From the NCBI GenBank assembly GCA_963752935.1, contig CAVWAL010000006.1, positions 52,833-116,832 on the forward strand: 64,000 nucleotides of DNA, in the 5' to 3' direction. The position numbers and the translations under genes were made by a program. Source of the stretch: RI-153 sp963752935 (lineage in GTDB: Bacteria; Chloroflexota; Anaerolineae; Caldilineales; Caldilineaceae). The notes beneath the pieces were generated by a model, which searched no databases, was not told where the DNA came from, and saw only the letters and a list, made by a program, of their open reading frames with translations. Shown here piece after piece: positions 62,841 through 64,000 of this stretch. Numbering within the stretch: the first letter of the stretch is position 1; each line of letters opens with the position of its first letter.

Positions 62841-63964
62841 ATGGCTGAGATCGTTGGACCGCAAACAATTCTGGCGAAGGCGCTGCCCACCGGCTGGGAT
62901 GGCACCCGGCTGGCCGAGTGGGCGCTGCGCGACGGCATCACCTACGGGCAGTATATCAATCAGGTGGCCCTGGCCCTGACCGACTTTAATCAGGAGATGG
63001 TCAATCAGTGGGGCTGGCTGTTCTACCCCACCGAAGAGATCGCCATGGAGTATGAGCAGGGCGGCAGCGTCACGGCGGCGCCTGACATCACCGATCTCGA
63101 CAACGTCGACAGCGTGGGCGGCAGCACCATCGGGCATATGCTCGACTTGCGTGTCTACGGTGGGGCTATCGGCGGCAGCAAACGCTACTTCCGCGATGCA
63201 CGCAGCGCCAGGCTCAACAGCGCCATCACGCATCAGGTGCGCCGTCTCAAGTGGCGTTTTGAGCAGAAGCTGCTCACGCGGTGGTTCACCAACACCGAAA
63301 ACGCCATCGGCACGAGCGGGTACGATGTGCCCTTCGTGCGCGGCGCCGGCGGCAATGTGGACTATGCGCCGCCTGCCTATGACGGCGAAGCGTTCACCAC
63401 GGCGCACGACCACTACCTGGGCATCGACGACGACACGTTGAGCCTGGCCGACAGCCTCAACCTGATGGCCGAGACCTTGCAGGAACACGGCCACGAACCA
63501 CCCTACACCGCCATGGTCAGCCGCGCGGATGTTGCCGCCTACTACGCCCTCACCGGCTTCGTGGAACTGGTGGATACCGTGGTGAGCATGGTCGACCGCG
63601 GCGGCGTTACCAGCGGCAATGAGTTCTTCGCCCGTGGACAGCGCATGTACGGCATGGTCGGCTACTACCAGAGCAACTTCGGGCTGATCGAGCTGCGTGC
63701 GTCCAGCCGGGTGCCGACCACCTTCGCCGCTCTGTGCAAGTCCTACGGCAGCCTGGATAGCCGCAATCCGTTGGCGGTGCGGGTGCACCCTGACGTGGGC
63801 TTCGGTGCGTATGTGGCGCCTGAAACCACGGCGGACCACGATTACCCCATCAAGAAGCTTAACATCGAGATGGAATTCGGCGTGGGCGTAGGCATGGACC
63901 GCACCAACGGTGTGGCGTCAAGTTGGTCAGCGGCGGCAGTTGGGGTAACCCCACCATCGCTTAA
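62841..63964 (+). CDS. Phage major capsid protein, frameshift near the end
   Basis: The protein of about 374 residues starts at 62841 after AAGGAG and has an HK97-like capsid layout as judged by position, size and composition. The sequence includes INQVALALTDFNQEMVNQWGWLF and HQVRRLKWRFEQKLLTRWF (split). Near 63915 the frame must change by one base (GTGGCG then TCAAG) to give the natural end VKLVSGGSWGNPTIA and a TAA at 63962-63964. Without the change it runs past the window edge and through the next start. Confidence 0.75.
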
Positions 63965-63975
63965 GGAGCACGGCC

Positions 63976-64000
63976 ATGCGGTTGAACTGGGTGAACTATG
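63976..64000 (+). CDS. Start of next phage gene (truncated by window edge)
   Basis: ATG at 63976 after AAGGAG (63964-63969), 11 bp beyond the capsid stop; only MRLNWVNY is visible. Position suggests a head-tail connector. Confidence 0.45.

Noticed and set aside
62793..63839. 348-codon open frame opposite the capsid gene
   Set aside because: Antisense shadow; the plus strand has good ribosome sites and phage gene order.
1..64000. CRISPR array or rRNA/tRNA genes
   Set aside because: No regularly spaced direct repeats with unique spacers and no conserved RNA signatures were seen.

Overview
The window is GC-rich, densely coded bacterial DNA. Its gene content (fused XdhD-like molybdenum hydroxylase, DUF1800/DUF1501 pair, MalT-type LuxR regulator, VanW protein, secreted proteins ending in a YLP..R tail, many short palindromic repeats) best fits a Chloroflexota genome of the Anaerolineae/Caldilineae type. 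This is inference from gene content; there is no rRNA or other decisive marker. No tRNA, rRNA or CRISPR array was seen.

Layout. 0.7-7.1 kb: a minus-strand operon of a PAP2 phosphatase (frameshifted), a DUF624-like membrane protein, an NAD-dependent epimerase, a molybdenum-hydroxylase FAD subunit and a fused Fe-S/Mo subunit that has lost one Fe-S cluster. 7.2-18.9 kb: metG, a membrane glycosyltransferase (frameshifted), VanW, an MFS permease, the exported DUF1800/DUF1501 pair, TspO. 19.3-25.5 kb: nnr, a PPOX-type flavoprotein divergent from a WYL regulator, arginase, and a cysK-cysE operon. 26-38.4 kb: two large secreted proteins, a MalT-like regulator, an MFS exporter, a flavin amine oxidase. 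38.5-51.6 kb: an accessory stretch of small membrane proteins and many decayed or frameshifted genes (MrpG, SDR, BtrH-like, CPBP protease, a NarL-type two-component pair, an ABC ATPase) mixed with repeats. 51.7-56.3 kb: a URO-D family protein, a DsrE-family gene with an in-frame TGA, an Mrr-like nuclease, a CheY-like regulator, an AI-2E family transporter. 57-64 kb: a tailed-phage head module in standard order (small genes, large terminase, portal, protease/scaffold, decoration, major capsid), running off the right edge.

The most interesting locus is 52.8-53.6 kb. A Tat-exported DsrE-family protein has a TGA exactly where a Cys is expected (FLT-TGA-HQ). The same frame then stays open for 62 codons of DsrE-like C-terminus and stops 27 nt before a clear intrinsic terminator. 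A bulged hairpin with a GUU loop lies 17-36 nt after the TGA, where a bacterial SECIS should be. This looks like a new exported selenoprotein. The XdhD-like operon at the other end belongs to a group proposed to use selenium as a labile cofactor.

The window also carries at least four families of short non-autonomous repeats. Two have terminal inverted repeats and recognisable target-site duplications (9 bp and about 10 bp). Around ten otherwise conserved genes, in both chromosomal and phage parts, contain single-base frameshifts, so assembly or sequencing error must be weighed against true decay.
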